This document shows, piece by piece, positions 31,708-41,520 of a stretch of DNA of 64,000 nucleotides. Location of the stretch: contig NZ_ACIS01000011.1 of the NCBI RefSeq assembly GCF_000174355.1, forward strand, positions 1-64,000, written 5' to 3'. Position numbers and translations under genes: made by a program. The first letter of the stretch is position 1; each line of letters begins with the position of its first letter. The notes under the pieces were generated by a model, which did no database searches, had not been told where the DNA came from, and saw only the letters and a program-made list of their open reading frames with translations. Source of the DNA: Pseudogulbenkiania ferrooxidans 2002. Its GTDB lineage: Bacteria > Pseudomonadota > Gammaproteobacteria > Burkholderiales > Chromobacteriaceae.

Positions 31708-32721
31708 TCAGCCGGGCAACGGCCCGTCGGTATCACCGGCCACTAGCACCGGCTTCCACAGCTGCGTCAGCTCGGCTATGGGCTTGCCGGCCAGACGTGC
31801 CAACATCAGCTCGGCCAGGGTGCGACCGGCCTTGCGCGGCTCGGGCTGCACGACGGCGCTGACCGTGCTGGCCTCGCCGTCGTGCGCTGGCATATTGCCG
31901 AACACGATCGCAGAAATGTCGCGGCCGAGCGCCAGGCCGGCACGGCGCAGCGCCTGCAGCACACCGACCGCTGCCACGTTGTTGTCGACGACCACGGCAG
32001 TGGGCCGCGGCGACGATACCAGCAGCCGCTCCATCGCTTCCCTGCCTTGCTCCGAGCTCAGGCCGCCCACCACCAAGTGTGCCGGCACTGCCTCAAGCCC
32101 GGCCGCATCGAGGCCGAGCAAAAAGCCCTGGCGACGCTGCGCGGCGAAGTTCATGTTGAGCGGGGAGCTGACCAGCGCAATATCGCGGTGGCCGAAGCCG
32201 GCCAGCCGCTCCACTGCCATGCGCATGCCGGCCTCGTTGTCATAGTCGAACCAGGGGTAAGGCTGCTTGAGGTTCGAGCGGCCGTGCGCGACGAAAGGAA
32301 AGTTCTTGTCCTGCAGATAACTGAGACGCGGGTCGTCCACCTGGGTACGCGCCACGATCAGGCCGTCCACCCTGCTGCCGGACACCACGCGGTGGTAGGT
32401 TGCCAACTCGTTCGACTTGGCGGCCGAAACGATTACCAGGTCCATCTGCTCCTCGGCCAGCCGCTCGGTAATGCCGGCGATCACGTCCAGGAATACCGGG
32501 TCGCCCAGGTCGCTCGGCTCGAATGGGTAGATCAGGCCGATGCTGTCGGTACGGCCGGTAGCCAGGCGCCGCGCCACCGTGTTTGGCCGGTAGCCGTACT
32601 GGGCGGCGGCAGCCAGCACGCGCTCGCGCGTTTCCGCATTCACTTCGGGGAAACCATTCAGGGCGCGGCTGACTGTGGTGGGAGACAGATTCAACAGGGC
32701 GGCAAACTGGCGGAGATTCAT
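31708..32721 (-). CDS. LacI-family repressor, probable maltose regulon regulator
   Basis: 337 aa. N-terminal helix-turn-helix MNLRQFAALLNLSPTTVSRA followed by the hinge helix region NTVARRLATGRT and a two-lobed sugar-binding domain of the PurR/RbsB type. It is encoded just upstream of lamB on the same strand, and five AAACCGGTTT palindromes of LacI-family type sit at lamB and pfkB, so it very likely binds them. This differs from E. coli, where the MalT activator controls mal genes. No operator lies in its own short upstream region, so autoregulation is not apparent. Effector is probably maltose or a derivative (inference). Confidence 0.9.
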   Translation of the reverse strand: MNLRQFAALLNLSPTTVSRALNGFPEVNAETRERVLAAAAQYGYRPNTVARRLATGRTDSIGLIYPFEPSDLGDPVFLDVIAGITERLAEEQMDLVIVSAAKSNELATYHRVVSGSRVDGLIVARTQVDDPRLSYLQDKNFPFVAHGRSNLKQPYPWFDYDNEAGMRMAVERLAGFGHRDIALVSSPLNMNFAAQRRQGFLLGLDAAGLEAVPAHLVVGGLSSEQGREAMERLLVSSPRPTAVVVDNNVAAVGVLQALRRAGLALGRDISAIVFGNMPAHDGEASTVSAVVQPEPRKAGRTLAELMLARLAGKPIAELTQLWKPVLVAGDTDGPLPG

Positions 32722-32784
32722 CTTGTTATGGCTGAGCGTTATACAGAACTGGCGGCATGATGGCGGTATGGTAACGTGGAATCG

Positions 32785-33358
32785 CTACGCCGGATACGCC
32801 GCCGCTATCGCGGCGATCGTGCCAGCCCCTTGGCACAATCGGCCATTGCGCCAAGCACCGGCCCGGGCGACTTCCCGCAGGAACACCGGCAGGTCGGTGG
32901 AGGGGGCACCATCCCCAGATGGTAAAGAATGTCTGCCGCATGACCACGGTGATAGGTAGTGTGATTGACCACGTGCAGCAGAATATCGCTACGCGACATC
33001 GCGCCATGTCCGCCGCCGATGGATTCGAACTCGACCACTTGTTCCAGTTCCGCGGCGGACAAGGAATCCACATAGCCGATATACCACTGGTCGATTTCCC
33101 TCTGCAGGAAGTCCAGCTCCGCCATCGGCGGCGGGTTGACGGATTACGCGTGGTCAAGCCATGCGGCTTGCCGAGCAGGTGGCACTGCCAGACGTGATCC
33201 ATCGCGTAGGAATGGTTGAGCGGGCGCAGCAGAACGCCAAAGAGGATACGACGCGGCACGAGCAACACGCTTGCGGATTCCGGCAGTTCGCCGACCACCG
33301 CCAGGAAGGCCTGGTCCGCCCATGCCTTGTAACGGGTCAGGGTATGTGCGTAATTCAT
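32785..33358 (-). pseudogene. DinB-family protein, broken by two frameshifts
   Basis: The coding sequence is split over three frames: MNYAHTLTRYKAWADQAFLA to about 33130, then MAELDFLQREIDQWYIGYVD to about 32905 (including HTTYHRGHAADILYHLG, with the His ligands of DinB four-helix proteins), then TDLPVFLREVARAG to the stop at 32785. The joined product would be about 190 aa, normal for the family of thiol-dependent metal proteins. The breaks fall at CCG-repeat and C-run positions (near 33130 and 32905), so sequencing error is possible. The ribosome site AAAGGGGGG before ATG 33358 is intact. Confidence 0.75.
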
Positions 33359-33371
33359 GCTTTCCCCCCTT

Positions 33372-33623
33372 TCAGCGAGCTAGCGCTCGTGCCGCACCAG
33401 CGGTGCTATAAAACACCCCGGCGCGGCGTGCCAGAACGGTGCGGACCACAGTATGCGCCGCGTAGCCGAAACAGCCGAACATGCCAATCAGCAGATACGG
33501 TCCGACGCTGAGCAGGTCTTTCAGGGGAACCTGGTAATAGCGGGCGAACAACGCCGCAATGCCCAGGATGGCGACGAACGCAAGAAACATGCTGATGGCG
33601 TGGTGACGCGACTCGATGCTCAT
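33372..33623 (-). CDS. Small two-span membrane protein, unknown function
   Basis: 83 aa. Two hydrophobic spans are clear (about 11-28 ISMFLAFVAILGIAALFA and 42-62 YLLIGMFGCFGYAAHTVV) with a basic C-terminus. No family was recognised. It starts at ATG 33623 with a weak ribosome site and ends 13 bases before dinB, so the two are probably cotranscribed. Confidence 0.5.
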   Translation of the reverse strand: MSIESRHHAISMFLAFVAILGIAALFARYYQVPLKDLLSVGPYLLIGMFGCFGYAAHTVVRTVLARRAGVFYSTAGAARALAR

Positions 33624-33716
33624 GACTCATGCCCGGGAAGGTGCTGGGGATGAGAAAACCACAAGACATAAAATGCCGATGTCAAATTGATAATTCCCCC
33701 AGCCCCATCCATGCCC

Positions 33717-35315
33717 TCACTCGGCCGACGACTTGAACACCGCCACCTGCTGCGGCGCCAAGCGTAGCGGGGCGGCAATGGCCAAACCTGCAGCCGGTGC
33801 AGGATGCACCGGCCGCCAGCGCCCCGCTGGCAATTTCAGCGGGACCTCGCCGGACGAATAATTGATCGCCACCAACAGCCGCTGTTTCTCCAGCGACCGC
33901 TCGAACACCAAGGCCGGGTCATCATCATTGCTCAGCAACTGCAGAGTTCCGATGCTCAGCGCCGGCTGCTCGCGGCGCAGTCGGATCAAAGCCCGGTAGC
34001 GGTTCAGCAACGAATCCGCCCGGCCGTCCTCGCTTGCCACATTGTGGCTTTGCGCATTGTCTGCCAGCGGGCGAAACGGCTTACCGGCGGAAAAGCCGGC
34101 GCCGCTGCCGTCCCAGCTCATCGGCCCGCGCAGGCGCTGATCCTCGTACTGCACCGCCTCCGACGGCCCTTGGCCGATTTCCTCGCCATAGTAAAGGAAA
34201 GGAATGCCCGGCAGGGTCAACAGCGTAGCGGCGGCCAGCTCGTTGGCCGCCTCGTCGCCATCGAACTGCTGCGCCAGCCGCGCGCCGGCGAAGCTGTCGT
34301 GGTTGGCCAGGAAAGTGCCCATGCGCTCCACCGGATTGTGCTTGAGATAATCGAGCAGGCCCGGCTGCACACGGCCGAGCTGGGCGCTCTTGACGATCTC
34401 GTGCTGCAGGCCGAAGGCGAAGGCGCTGCCGGCCGAATCGGCCGCGGCGAACTCGGCCGGCGCGCCCGGCACCTCCGCCACCATATAACGCTTGCCGTAC
34501 TGCTCCACCAGAGCGCGGATGCTGGCCATGATCCGGAGGTTTTCCGGCTGGTTCTCCCAGGCGAGCGGGCCGTTTTCCACCAGCGCGCCGACCGCGTCGA
34601 AACGGAAGCCGTCGATGCCGCGGTTGAGCCAGAACTTCAGATTGTTCAGATGAAACTCCAGCACCGCCGGGTTGTGGAAATTGAAGTCCGGCATCTGCGG
34701 CGAGAACGCAGCGTAATAGTAGCCACCGGCACCGGCGTGCCACGGGTCGCCGCCGTAAGTGGTCCAACCTTCCGGCTTGGCGGCCGACCACACGTACCAG
34801 TCGCGCCACGGCGAGGCGGGATCGGCCTTGGCCGCCTCGAACAGCGGGAGGCTGTCGGCGCTATGGTTGATCACGTAGTCGAGGATCACTGCGATGCCGC
34901 GTCGGTGCGCCTCCTGCACCAGGCGGTCCAAGTCAGCCAGGCTGCCGAATTCCGGCGCCACGTCGCGGTAATTGGTGACGGCATAGCCGTGGTCACGATC
35001 GGCGCTCGGGTAGATCGGCAACAGCCAGAGTGCGCCGACGCCGAGCGACTTGAGATAGTCGAGGCGGCGGATCAGGCCGGGCAGATCGCCCACGCCATCG
35101 CCGTTGCTGTCCTGATAGGCGCGCACCAGGATTTCCATGAACACAGATTTGCGCATCCAGTCGGCCGGCAGGCCGCTATCGTGCCGCTCGATGGCGACCG
35201 GCCCCAGATCCGGCATGCCCGGCATGGACGCGGCGGCGCCGGCCGGCGCCGCCATTTGCAAACCGGCCACGGCGGCCAGCACGCCGGCAGCTTTCTTGAG
35301 TGTGCTTGGTTTCAT
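33717..35315 (-). CDS. Secreted GH13 alpha-amylase-type glycoside hydrolase
   Basis: 532 aa with a signal peptide (about 1-28, AAPAGAAA-SM). GH13 blocks: region I DYVINHSADSLP, region II GIDGFRFDAVGAL with nucleophile Asp, region III MVAEVPGAP with acid/base Glu, region IV FLANHDSFAG. A C-terminal beta-sandwich follows. It is shorter than most extracellular amylases and resembles the alpha-glucosidase/trehalose synthase-like branch, so periplasmic or extracellular cleavage of maltodextrins or related glucans is likely. It follows pfkB by 30 bases on the same strand and would be under the operator at 36330. RBS AAAGGGGGGG. Confidence 0.87.
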   Translation of the reverse strand: MKPSTLKKAAGVLAAVAGLQMAAPAGAAASMPGMPDLGPVAIERHDSGLPADWMRKSVFMEILVRAYQDSNGDGVGDLPGLIRRLDYLKSLGVGALWLLPIYPSADRDHGYAVTNYRDVAPEFGSLADLDRLVQEAHRRGIAVILDYVINHSADSLPLFEAAKADPASPWRDWYVWSAAKPEGWTTYGGDPWHAGAGGYYYAAFSPQMPDFNFHNPAVLEFHLNNLKFWLNRGIDGFRFDAVGALVENGPLAWENQPENLRIMASIRALVEQYGKRYMVAEVPGAPAEFAAADSAGSAFAFGLQHEIVKSAQLGRVQPGLLDYLKHNPVERMGTFLANHDSFAGARLAQQFDGDEAANELAAATLLTLPGIPFLYYGEEIGQGPSEAVQYEDQRLRGPMSWDGSGAGFSAGKPFRPLADNAQSHNVASEDGRADSLLNRYRALIRLRREQPALSIGTLQLLSNDDDPALVFERSLEKQRLLVAINYSSGEVPLKLPAGRWRPVHPAPAAGLAIAAPLRLAPQQVAVFKSSAE

Positions 35316-35345
35316 TCTCCCCCCCTTTATCGAAAATGATGCGGT

Positions 35346-36281
35346 TTAGCCGAACAGCTGCTTGTAGTAGCGCTCGAAGCCGGCCCGCGTCAGGAACTCC
35401 TCATGCGTGCCATGGCAGCCGCAGGCATAGGCGCCACCGATCGAGCCATAACGCATGCACTCGGCCAATGGCTTGTCCTGGAACAGACCATGGAGAAAGC
35501 CGCCGACGAAGGAATCGCCGGCGCCGTTGCTATCGACGATGGGGCGTTGCAGGTCCACCACCGGGAAATGACGCGGGACCTCGTGTTCATGCGTCAGCAG
35601 ATAGCTGCCCTCCCCGCCCGCCATCGCGATCACCACCCGAGCGCGGCCGTCCCGCAGAATGGCGCGCATGACCGCATCGCGCCGTGCGCCCAATGCGGCG
35701 GTGCTGACGAACACCAAGTCCGAGCGCAGGGCGAACTGGCGGTGATAATCATTCAGCCCATCCCAATCGTGCAGATCGGTCGACACTGTCACCCCAGCCT
35801 CGCGCGCATCGTCGTAGAGTTCGCTCACCCAGTGCATGATCGAAAAATGCGCGTGGCGGGCATGGCGCAAAAAAGGCAGGTAGAACTCGCGCGGCATGCG
35901 CAGCTCGGCCGGATGGCGGCCGTCATAGCACGATTGCCGGCGCCCCTGCGCATCGACGAAGTTGACGCTGCGGCGGGTGCCGCTCTCATGTACGAGATGG
36001 CTGAAATCGAGTCCAATCGCCGCGTAACGCCGCAGGATCTGCTGCGCCTGCGGATCGGCGCCGATGTAGTCGATGAACTTGGTTTTCAGTCCCAGCATGT
36101 GGCAAGCCTGGGCTACGCCGTTGCCGGTATGCGCCACGTAGTCCCGCACCGGCGGCACGTGCACCGAATCGGCGAGCGGCAACGGCAGCTCCGGCACGCG
36201 TACGATGGTATCGATCCCCACTCCCCCCACCACCAGGACGTCATAGTCCCGCGGCTGTGGCGCGGCTGCTGCCTCCTGCAT
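35346..36281 (-). CDS. PfkB-family carbohydrate kinase
   Basis: 311 aa ribokinase-fold kinase. The N-terminal Gly pair is VGGVGIDTIVRV, and the C-terminal signature with the catalytic Asp is VDSNGAGDSFVGGFLHG. The substrate-side residue set is not one I can assign (fructose, another hexose or a nucleoside are all possible). It heads an operon with the secreted GH13 enzyme and has a strong GGCAGGAGG site. The operator at 36330 puts it under the same repressor as lamB, so its substrate is likely to come from maltodextrin or a related sugar such as sucrose isomers. Confidence 0.85.
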   Translation of the reverse strand: MQEAAAAPQPRDYDVLVVGGVGIDTIVRVPELPLPLADSVHVPPVRDYVAHTGNGVAQACHMLGLKTKFIDYIGADPQAQQILRRYAAIGLDFSHLVHESGTRRSVNFVDAQGRRQSCYDGRHPAELRMPREFYLPFLRHARHAHFSIMHWVSELYDDAREAGVTVSTDLHDWDGLNDYHRQFALRSDLVFVSTAALGARRDAVMRAILRDGRARVVIAMAGGEGSYLLTHEHEVPRHFPVVDLQRPIVDSNGAGDSFVGGFLHGLFQDKPLAECMRYGSIGGAYACGCHGTHEEFLTRAGFERYYKQLFG

Positions 36282-36318
36282 GCTTCCTCCTGCCAGCTTC
36301 GGCTCATGATGAAGCTCT

Positions 36319-36348
36319 TTTATATTATCAAACCGGTTTGAATTGCAA
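36319..36348 (-). promoter_or_regulatory. Candidate pfkB operon promoter
   Basis: Minus strand: -35 TTGCAA (36343-36348), 18-base spacer, -10 TATAAA (36319-36324). The operator lies wholly in the spacer, an arrangement that gives strong repression by steric exclusion. Confidence 0.5.
36330..36339. promoter_or_regulatory. LacI-type operator at the pfkB promoter
   Basis: TCAAACCGGTTTGA, identical over 14 bases to O3 at lamB, 5 kb away. Located 49 bases before the pfkB start. Confidence 0.8.
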
Positions 36349-36388
36349 TTAACCGAAGAACCAGCACAGAAAAAACGTCCGGATTAGA

Positions 36389-36650
36389 TTAGGAGACGGG
36401 GTTCTTCATGCCCCGCGTGAAGGGCCGCCGCCCGGAAGCCGGCAAACTCAAGCGACATCCGCGCGTTTCCACCCCGAGCCGATACACCACGACCGCCGCC
36501 AGCGCAAAGCAGGTGGTGCCGAGCATGAACGCCCCGCCCAGCCCCCACAATGGCAGGATCAGCCCGGCCAAAGTCGGACCGCGCAGGGTGCCGATGCGGC
36601 CGAGACGATCAGCCAGCAGGCCAGTATCCGGTCGGGTCGATAACCGCTAG
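36389..36650 (-). pseudogene. C-terminal remnant of an MFS transporter
   Basis: A minus-strand frame reads GLLADRLGRIGTLRGPTLAG, then LILPLWGLGGAFMLGTTCFA and LAAVVVYRLGVETRG, ending at 36389. The order (motif-A-like GLLADRLGR, then two spans) matches the last third of a sugar- or aromatic-acid-type MFS carrier. No upstream spans are present, and the relic opens directly out of unrelated sequence near 36650. Confidence 0.75.
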
Positions 36651-36913
36651 ACTCCGGCAACCTCGGGCGGCGCAACGGTATTATTGACTATTGGCATATG
36701 AATATATTCTACCAGAGCTATCAGGCATAACCTCTTCGCCCTGCAGGCCCACCACCACGCCCGCACCTTGGCGAGTGTCGCCGCAGAAGGGGTTGACGTC
36801 GGAAACAGACAGGTGGCCGCAGGGGGTGACGTGGCTCAATCTAGGTCGTATAAAGGCGCGTTGCGGCATGAGCCAAAGACAGCCACGCAAGGGTCAACGA
36901 CAAAGGAGCTACA
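36651..36913. promoter_or_regulatory. betB upstream region
   Basis: Bases 36670-36720 are AT-rich (ttgactattggcatatgaat) and likely hold the promoter of betB, but no convincing -35/-10 pair with normal spacing could be set. No BetI-type gene or site was recognised. A minus-strand frame at 36681-36890 is open but not assignable. Confidence 0.35.
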
Positions 36914-38377
36914 GTGAGCGACAACATTCTGCGCAGCTATATCGGTGGACGATATATCGACAACCCTTCCCTGCCGCTGGTGGACAACATCAACCCGGCC
37001 ACCGGTGAGGTGATCTGCCGTGTGCAACAGGCCGGCGAGGCCGAGGTACAGCTGGCGATCGAGGCTGCGCGCCAAGGCTTCGAAGTGTGGTCGGCCATGA
37101 CCGGTGCCGAGCGCGGCCGCATCCTCAACCGTGCGGTACAGATCCTGCGCGAACGCAACCGCGAACTGGCCGAACTGGAAGTGCGCGACAACGGCAAACC
37201 GATCCAGGAAGCCGAGGTGGTGGACGTGTTGTCCGGTGCCGATTGCATCGAATACTTCGCTGGCCTCGCCGCCAGCATCCACGGCCAGCAGTTCCCGCTC
37301 AAGGGCGCCTTCGCCTACACCCGGCGCGAGCCGCTCGGCATCTGCTTCGGCATCGGCGCCTGGAACTACCCGCTGCAGATCGCCTGCTGGAAGTCCGGCC
37401 CGGCGCTGGCCTGCGGCAACGCGATGATCTACAAGCCGGCCTCGCTGACCCCGATGACGGCGGCCAAGTTGGCCGAAGTCTACACCGAGGCCGGCGTGCC
37501 GGACGGCGTGTTCAACGTGATCCAGGGCACCTCGGCGGCGGCGCGCCAGCTGATCGCCCACCCCGAGGTGGCCAAGGTGTCGATCACCGGCTCGGTGGAC
37601 ACCGGCAAGGCGATCATGGCCGACGCCGCCAAGACGCTGAAGCGCATCACCATGGAATTGGGCGGCAAGTCGCCGCTGGTGATCTTCGACGACGCCGATC
37701 TCGACCAGGCGGTCTCGGCGGCGATGCTGGCCAACTTCTACACCCAGGGCGAAATCTGCACCAACGGTACGCGCGTGTTCGTGCACGACTCGATCTACGA
37801 CGCCTTCCTCGAGAAGCTGGTGAGCCGCACGCGCAAGCTCAAGATCGGCGACCCGATGGACCCGGCAACCCAGGTAGGCGCGCAGGTGTCCAAGAGCCAT
37901 GCGGACAGCGTGATGCAGTACGTCGAGCTGGGCAAGGCCGAAGGCGCCAGGCTGCTGGCCGGCGGCAACCGCGTGACGGTGCCCGGCTGCGAGGGCGGCA
38001 ACTTCATCGCGCCGACCATCTTCGCCGACTGCACCGACGACATGAGCATCGTGCGCGAGGAGATTTTCGGGCCGGTGATGTCGGTGCTGCGCTTCAGCGA
38101 TGAAGACGAGGTGATCCGCCGCGCCAACGACACCCGTCTGGGGCTCGCCGCCGGGGTGTTCACCAAGGACATCTCGCGCGCGCACCGCGTGGTCGGCAAA
38201 CTGCAGGCCGGCGTGTGCTGGATCAACAACTACAACATCACCCCGATCGAGATGCCGTTCGGCGGCCTGAAGGAATCCGGCATCGGCAGCGAGAACAGCC
38301 TGGTGACGCTGGACCACTACACCCAACTCAAGAGCGTGTACGTGGAACTGTCCGGCGTGGCCTGCCCGTACGAATGA
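36914..38377 (+). CDS. betB: Betaine aldehyde dehydrogenase
   Basis: 487 aa NAD(P)-dependent aldehyde dehydrogenase. The NAD-binding block is [20 protein letters not shown], the general-base Glu is in TMELGGKSP, the catalytic Cys in [12 protein letters not shown] and the late block is [12 protein letters not shown]. The CTNGTRVFV form and [19 protein letters not shown] are typical of BetB. It oxidises betaine aldehyde to glycine betaine in the cytoplasm. The start is GTG 36914 with AAGGAG six bases before it. betA follows on the same strand after 192 bases. Confidence 0.93.
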   Translation: MSDNILRSYIGGRYIDNPSLPLVDNINPATGEVICRVQQAGEAEVQLAIEAARQGFEVWSAMTGAERGRILNRAVQILRERNRELAELEVRDNGKPIQEAEVVDVLSGADCIEYFAGLAASIHGQQFPLKGAFAYTRREPLGICFGIGAWNYPLQIACWKSGPALACGNAMIYKPASLTPMTAAKLAEVYTEAGVPDGVFNVIQGTSAAARQLIAHPEVAKVSITGSVDTGKAIMADAAKTLKRITMELGGKSPLVIFDDADLDQAVSAAMLANFYTQGEICTNGTRVFVHDSIYDAFLEKLVSRTRKLKIGDPMDPATQVGAQVSKSHADSVMQYVELGKAEGARLLAGGNRVTVPGCEGGNFIAPTIFADCTDDMSIVREEIFGPVMSVLRFSDEDEVIRRANDTRLGLAAGVFTKDISRAHRVVGKLQAGVCWINNYNITPIEMPFGGLKESGIGSENSLVTLDHYTQLKSVYVELSGVACPYE

Positions 38378-38569
38378 GCCACTGACAACAACCGTCCTGG
38401 CGTTGTGGCGCTGGCGAGCGAACCCCGCGCCGGGATTCGCCCCACGCCCGGGGCGGACGAGCGGCATGTCGCGGTACAGACACGTCGGCCATGCCTCGTG
38501 TCGGCGGCGGCGCTTAGCCCGGTCCGCTACATCAGGTTGTGTTAGCGACTCGCTACGAAGAGAAGAGTG

Positions 38570-40312
38570 ATGAAAACGGAATTCGACTACATCATCGTCG
38601 GCGCCGGTTCGGCCGGCTGCGTGCTGGCCGCGCGCCTGACCGAGGACGCCGACGTCAGCGTGCTGCTGCTGGAAGCCGGCGGCCCGGACTGGCGGCTCGA
38701 CTGGCGCACCCAGATGCCGGCCGCGCTGGCCTACCCGCTGCAGGGCACGACCTACAACTGGGCCTACACCACCGAGCCCGAGCCGTTCATGAACAACCGT
38801 ATCATGACCCAGGGCCGCGGCAAGGGCCTGGGCGGCTCATCGCTGATCAACGGCATGGTGTACATCCGCGGCAACGCGCTGGACTACGACGGCTGGGCCG
38901 AGAACCAGGGGCTGGAAGACTGGAGCTATCTGGACTGCCTGCCCTACTTCCGCAAGGCCGAGACCTACGACAAGGGCGCCAACGACTACCACGGCGGCAG
39001 CGGCCCGCTGCACGTCACCACGCCGAAGGCCGACGTCAGCCCGCTGTTCGAGGCCTTCGTCCAGGCCGGCGAGCAGGCCGGCTACCCGCGCACCGACGAC
39101 CTGAACGGCTACCGCCAGGAAGGCTTCGGCCCGATGGACCGCACCACCACGGCGGACGGCAAGCGCTGCTCCACCTCGCGCGCCTACCTCGACGAGGCCA
39201 AGGAGCGCGCCAACCTGACGGTGCAGACCCGCGCCCTGGCCGACCGCATCCTGTTCGAGGGCTCGCGCGCCGTCGGCGTGCGCTACATCCAGGGCGACCA
39301 GCCCAGGGAAGCGCGCGCGCGGCGCGAGGTGATCGTCAGCAACGGCGCCATCGCCAGTCCACAGTTGCTGCTGCGCTCCGGCGTCGGCAACGCCGACGAA
39401 CTGAAGGCGACGGGCATCCAGGCGGTCGTCCACCTGCCCGGCGTCGGCGAGAACCTGCAGGACCACCTCGAGATGTACGTCCAGTTCGAGTGCAAGCAGC
39501 CGGTGTCGCTCTACCCGGCGCTGCAATGGTGGAACAAGCCCGGCATCGGCCTCGAGTGGTATCTGAAGGGCACCGGGCCGGGCGCCAGCAACCACTTCGA
39601 GGCAGGCGGTTTCATCCGCAGCGACGCCTCGTTCGCCTGGCCCAACCTGCAGTACCACTTCCTGCCGCTGGCGGCCAACTACGACGGCAGCAATGCGGTG
39701 AAGGCGCACGGCTTCCAGTGCCACGTCGGCTCGATGCGCTCGACCAGCACCGGCTACGTCAAGCTCAAGAGCCGCGACCCGCGTGACAAGCCGCGCCTGC
39801 TGTTCAACTACATGGCCGACCCGGTGGACTGGAAGGAATTCCGCGCCGGGGTGCGCCTGACGCGCGAGATCATCAACCAGAAGGCGATGGACCCGTTCCG
39901 GGGCAAGGAGATCCAGCCCGGCATCGGCGCCAAGAGCGACGCCGAGATCGACGCCTTCGTCAAGAGCCATGCCGAGACCGCGCTGCACCCGTCCTGCACC
40001 TGCAAGATGGGCGACGCCAGCGACCCGATGGCGGTGGTGAACAACGAGGGCCTGGTGCACGGCCTCTCGGGCCTGCGCGTGGTGGACGCCTCGATCATGC
40101 CGCGCGTGGTCACCGGCAACCTCAACGCGCCGACCATCATGATGGCCGAGAAGATCGCCGACAAGATTCGCGGCCGCACGCCACTGCCGCGCTCGCAGGC
40201 GCCCTACTTCGTCGCCGACGGCGCCCCGCCCAAGCTGGGCCAGGCGGGCGGCAAGAAGAAAGACGGCGGTGGGCTGCTGCTCTACCCGCCCAAGGTGGCG
40301 GCGCGGGGCTGA
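38570..40312 (+). CDS. betA: Choline dehydrogenase
   Basis: 580 aa GMC-family flavoenzyme. FAD-binding motif [17 protein letters not shown] at the N-terminus, GMC signature 1 [20 protein letters not shown], signature 2 [15 protein letters not shown], and the active-site His in HPSCTCKMG and GNLNAPTIM. It oxidises choline to betaine aldehyde at the membrane side with quinone as acceptor. ATG 38570 is preferred over a GTG one codon earlier; GAAGAG precedes it. About 25 residues at the C-terminus ([12 protein letters not shown] and after) extend past the usual BetA end. Confidence 0.93.
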   Translation: MKTEFDYIIVGAGSAGCVLAARLTEDADVSVLLLEAGGPDWRLDWRTQMPAALAYPLQGTTYNWAYTTEPEPFMNNRIMTQGRGKGLGGSSLINGMVYIRGNALDYDGWAENQGLEDWSYLDCLPYFRKAETYDKGANDYHGGSGPLHVTTPKADVSPLFEAFVQAGEQAGYPRTDDLNGYRQEGFGPMDRTTTADGKRCSTSRAYLDEAKERANLTVQTRALADRILFEGSRAVGVRYIQGDQPREARARREVIVSNGAIASPQLLLRSGVGNADELKATGIQAVVHLPGVGENLQDHLEMYVQFECKQPVSLYPALQWWNKPGIGLEWYLKGTGPGASNHFEAGGFIRSDASFAWPNLQYHFLPLAANYDGSNAVKAHGFQCHVGSMRSTSTGYVKLKSRDPRDKPRLLFNYMADPVDWKEFRAGVRLTREIINQKAMDPFRGKEIQPGIGAKSDAEIDAFVKSHAETALHPSCTCKMGDASDPMAVVNNEGLVHGLSGLRVVDASIMPRVVTGNLNAPTIMMAEKIADKIRGRTPLPRSQAPYFVADGAPPKLGQAGGKKKDGGGLLLYPPKVAARG

Positions 40313-40340
40313 GGCGCTTAGGCACGGCACACCGGACACA

Positions 40341-40376
40341 ACCGGCGCATCGCTGACACGATGCGCCGGTTTTTTT
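40341..40376 (+). terminator. Rho-independent terminator of betA
   Basis: ACCGGCGCATCG-ctgaca-CGATGCGCCGGT followed by TTTTTT: a 12-bp perfect stem 28 bases after the betA stop. Confidence 0.95.
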
Positions 40377-40463
40377 GTGCGGGCTTCGGCCAACCCTGGC
40401 TGCGGGGCGTCGACCTCGGCCTATGGGTCGCGCTGCACACCGCCGAGCCTATGTCCTGCGCCA

Positions 40464-40504
40464 CAAAAAAAGCCGACGCGCCGAGTGATCGGTGCGCCGG
40501 CTGT
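40464..40504 (-). terminator. Rho-independent terminator of fghA
   Basis: Minus strand: AGCCGGCGCACCGA-tcac-TCGGCGCGTCGGCT with one mismatch, followed by seven T. Located about 43 bases past the fghA stop, facing the betA terminator. Confidence 0.9.
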
Positions 40505-40546
40505 GTCTTGCAAGGCTTCGGCCAACGTTTGCCCTCTCCCGCGTTT

Positions 40547-41398
40547 TCAGTCCTGCAATGCCGTGGCGTGGAAGCGCAGGTGCTCTTCGATGAAGCTGGC
40601 GATGAAGTAGTAGCTGTGATCGTAGCCCGGCTGCAGGCGCAGCGTCAGCGGATAGCCGGCCTTGTCGGCGGCCTGGCGCAGCGCCTCGGGGTGCAGCTGG
40701 GTGGCGAGGAAGTCGTCGGCGTCGCCCTGGTCGACCAGCAGCGGCAGGCGCTCCTCGGCACTCGCCAGCAGCAGCGAGGCGTCCCACTCGCGCCAGCGGC
40801 TGCGCTCGGGGCCGAGGTAGCCGCTGAACGCCTTTTCACCCCACGGGCAGTTGACCGGGTTGGCGATCGGCGCGAAGGCCGACACCGAACGGTAGCGCCC
40901 CGGGTTGCGCAGCGCGCACACCAGCGCGCCGTGGCCGCCCATGGAGTGCCCGGAGACCGCGCGCCGGCCGTCCACCGGAAACACCGCCTCGATCAGCGCC
41001 GGCAGCTCGTGCACCACGTAGTCGTGCGTGCGGTAGTGGGCCGACCACGGCGCCTGGGTGGCGTTGAGGTAGAAGCCGGCGCCGAGGCCGAAGTCCCAGC
41101 CGCCGGCCGGGTCGCCCGGCACGCCCTCGCCGCGCGGGCTGGTATCGGGCGCCACCAGCGCGATGCCCAGCTCGGCCGCCACGCGCTGCGCGCCGGCCTT
41201 CTGCATGAAGTTCTCGTCGGTGCAGGTCAGGCCGGACAGCCAGTACAGCACCGGCACCCGCGCCTCGGGGTTGGCCGAAGGCGGCAGGTAGATGGAGAAG
41301 TGCATGGTGCAGTTGAGCGTGCTGGAGTGGTGCGCGTAGCGCTTGTGCCAGCCGCCGAAGCTCTTGTTGCACGACACCAGTTTCAGGGTATCGGTCAT
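40547..41398 (-). CDS. fghA: S-formylglutathione hydrolase
   Basis: 283 aa esterase-D-type alpha/beta hydrolase. Nucleophile Ser in [12 protein letters not shown], Asp in [10 protein letters not shown] and His in PGYDHSYYF. The opening [20 protein letters not shown] and [16 protein letters not shown] are family signatures. It hydrolyses S-formylglutathione to formate and glutathione, completing formaldehyde oxidation begun by FrmA. ATG 41398 is the family start; the open frame to 41614 runs into a repeat. The gene is on the same strand as frmA but separated by repeats. Confidence 0.95.
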   Translation of the reverse strand: MTDTLKLVSCNKSFGGWHKRYAHHSSTLNCTMHFSIYLPPSANPEARVPVLYWLSGLTCTDENFMQKAGAQRVAAELGIALVAPDTSPRGEGVPGDPAGGWDFGLGAGFYLNATQAPWSAHYRTHDYVVHELPALIEAVFPVDGRRAVSGHSMGGHGALVCALRNPGRYRSVSAFAPIANPVNCPWGEKAFSGYLGPERSRWREWDASLLLASAEERLPLLVDQGDADDFLATQLHPEALRQAADKAGYPLTLRLQPGYDHSYYFIASFIEEHLRFHATALQD

Positions 41399-41458
41399 CG
41401 TCTTGGCCTTGTGTATCGGTGGGGATGGGGTGCCTGCTTCAGCAGGCCATCGAGTGCC

Positions 41459-41493
41459 GCAGGATGGGTGAAGCGCAGCGAAACCCATCCTGC
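41459..41493. repeat. REP-like palindromic element upstream of fghA
   Basis: gcaggatgggt and aacccatcctgc pair around gaagcgcagcga. It has the same core and layout as 28061-28095 but a different stem sequence, the pattern expected of REP elements. A small perfect hairpin gcctgc-ttca-gcaggc lies just before it at 41432-41447. Confidence 0.7.
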
Positions 41494-41520
41494 GATGCCG
41501 CCTCAGATGAATTGGCAGGC

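Noticed and set aside
31303-31746. Plus-strand 147-codon frame through the operator region
   Set aside because: Lys/Asn-rich start followed by GC-rich random sequence; it crosses an operator and the end of the regulator gene and lacks a ribosome site.
37469-37479. Further hits of the core GTTGGCCGAAG inside betB, and similar ones in the helicase gene (about 13452) and purU2 (about 61978)
   Set aside because: Inside genes they encode Leu-Ala-Glu or its reverse and lack the full 12-mer, so they were not counted as members of the intergenic motif.
38541-38551. gttagcgactc shared with 6521-6531
   Set aside because: Eleven-base matches are expected by chance in 64 kb, and there is no extended similarity.
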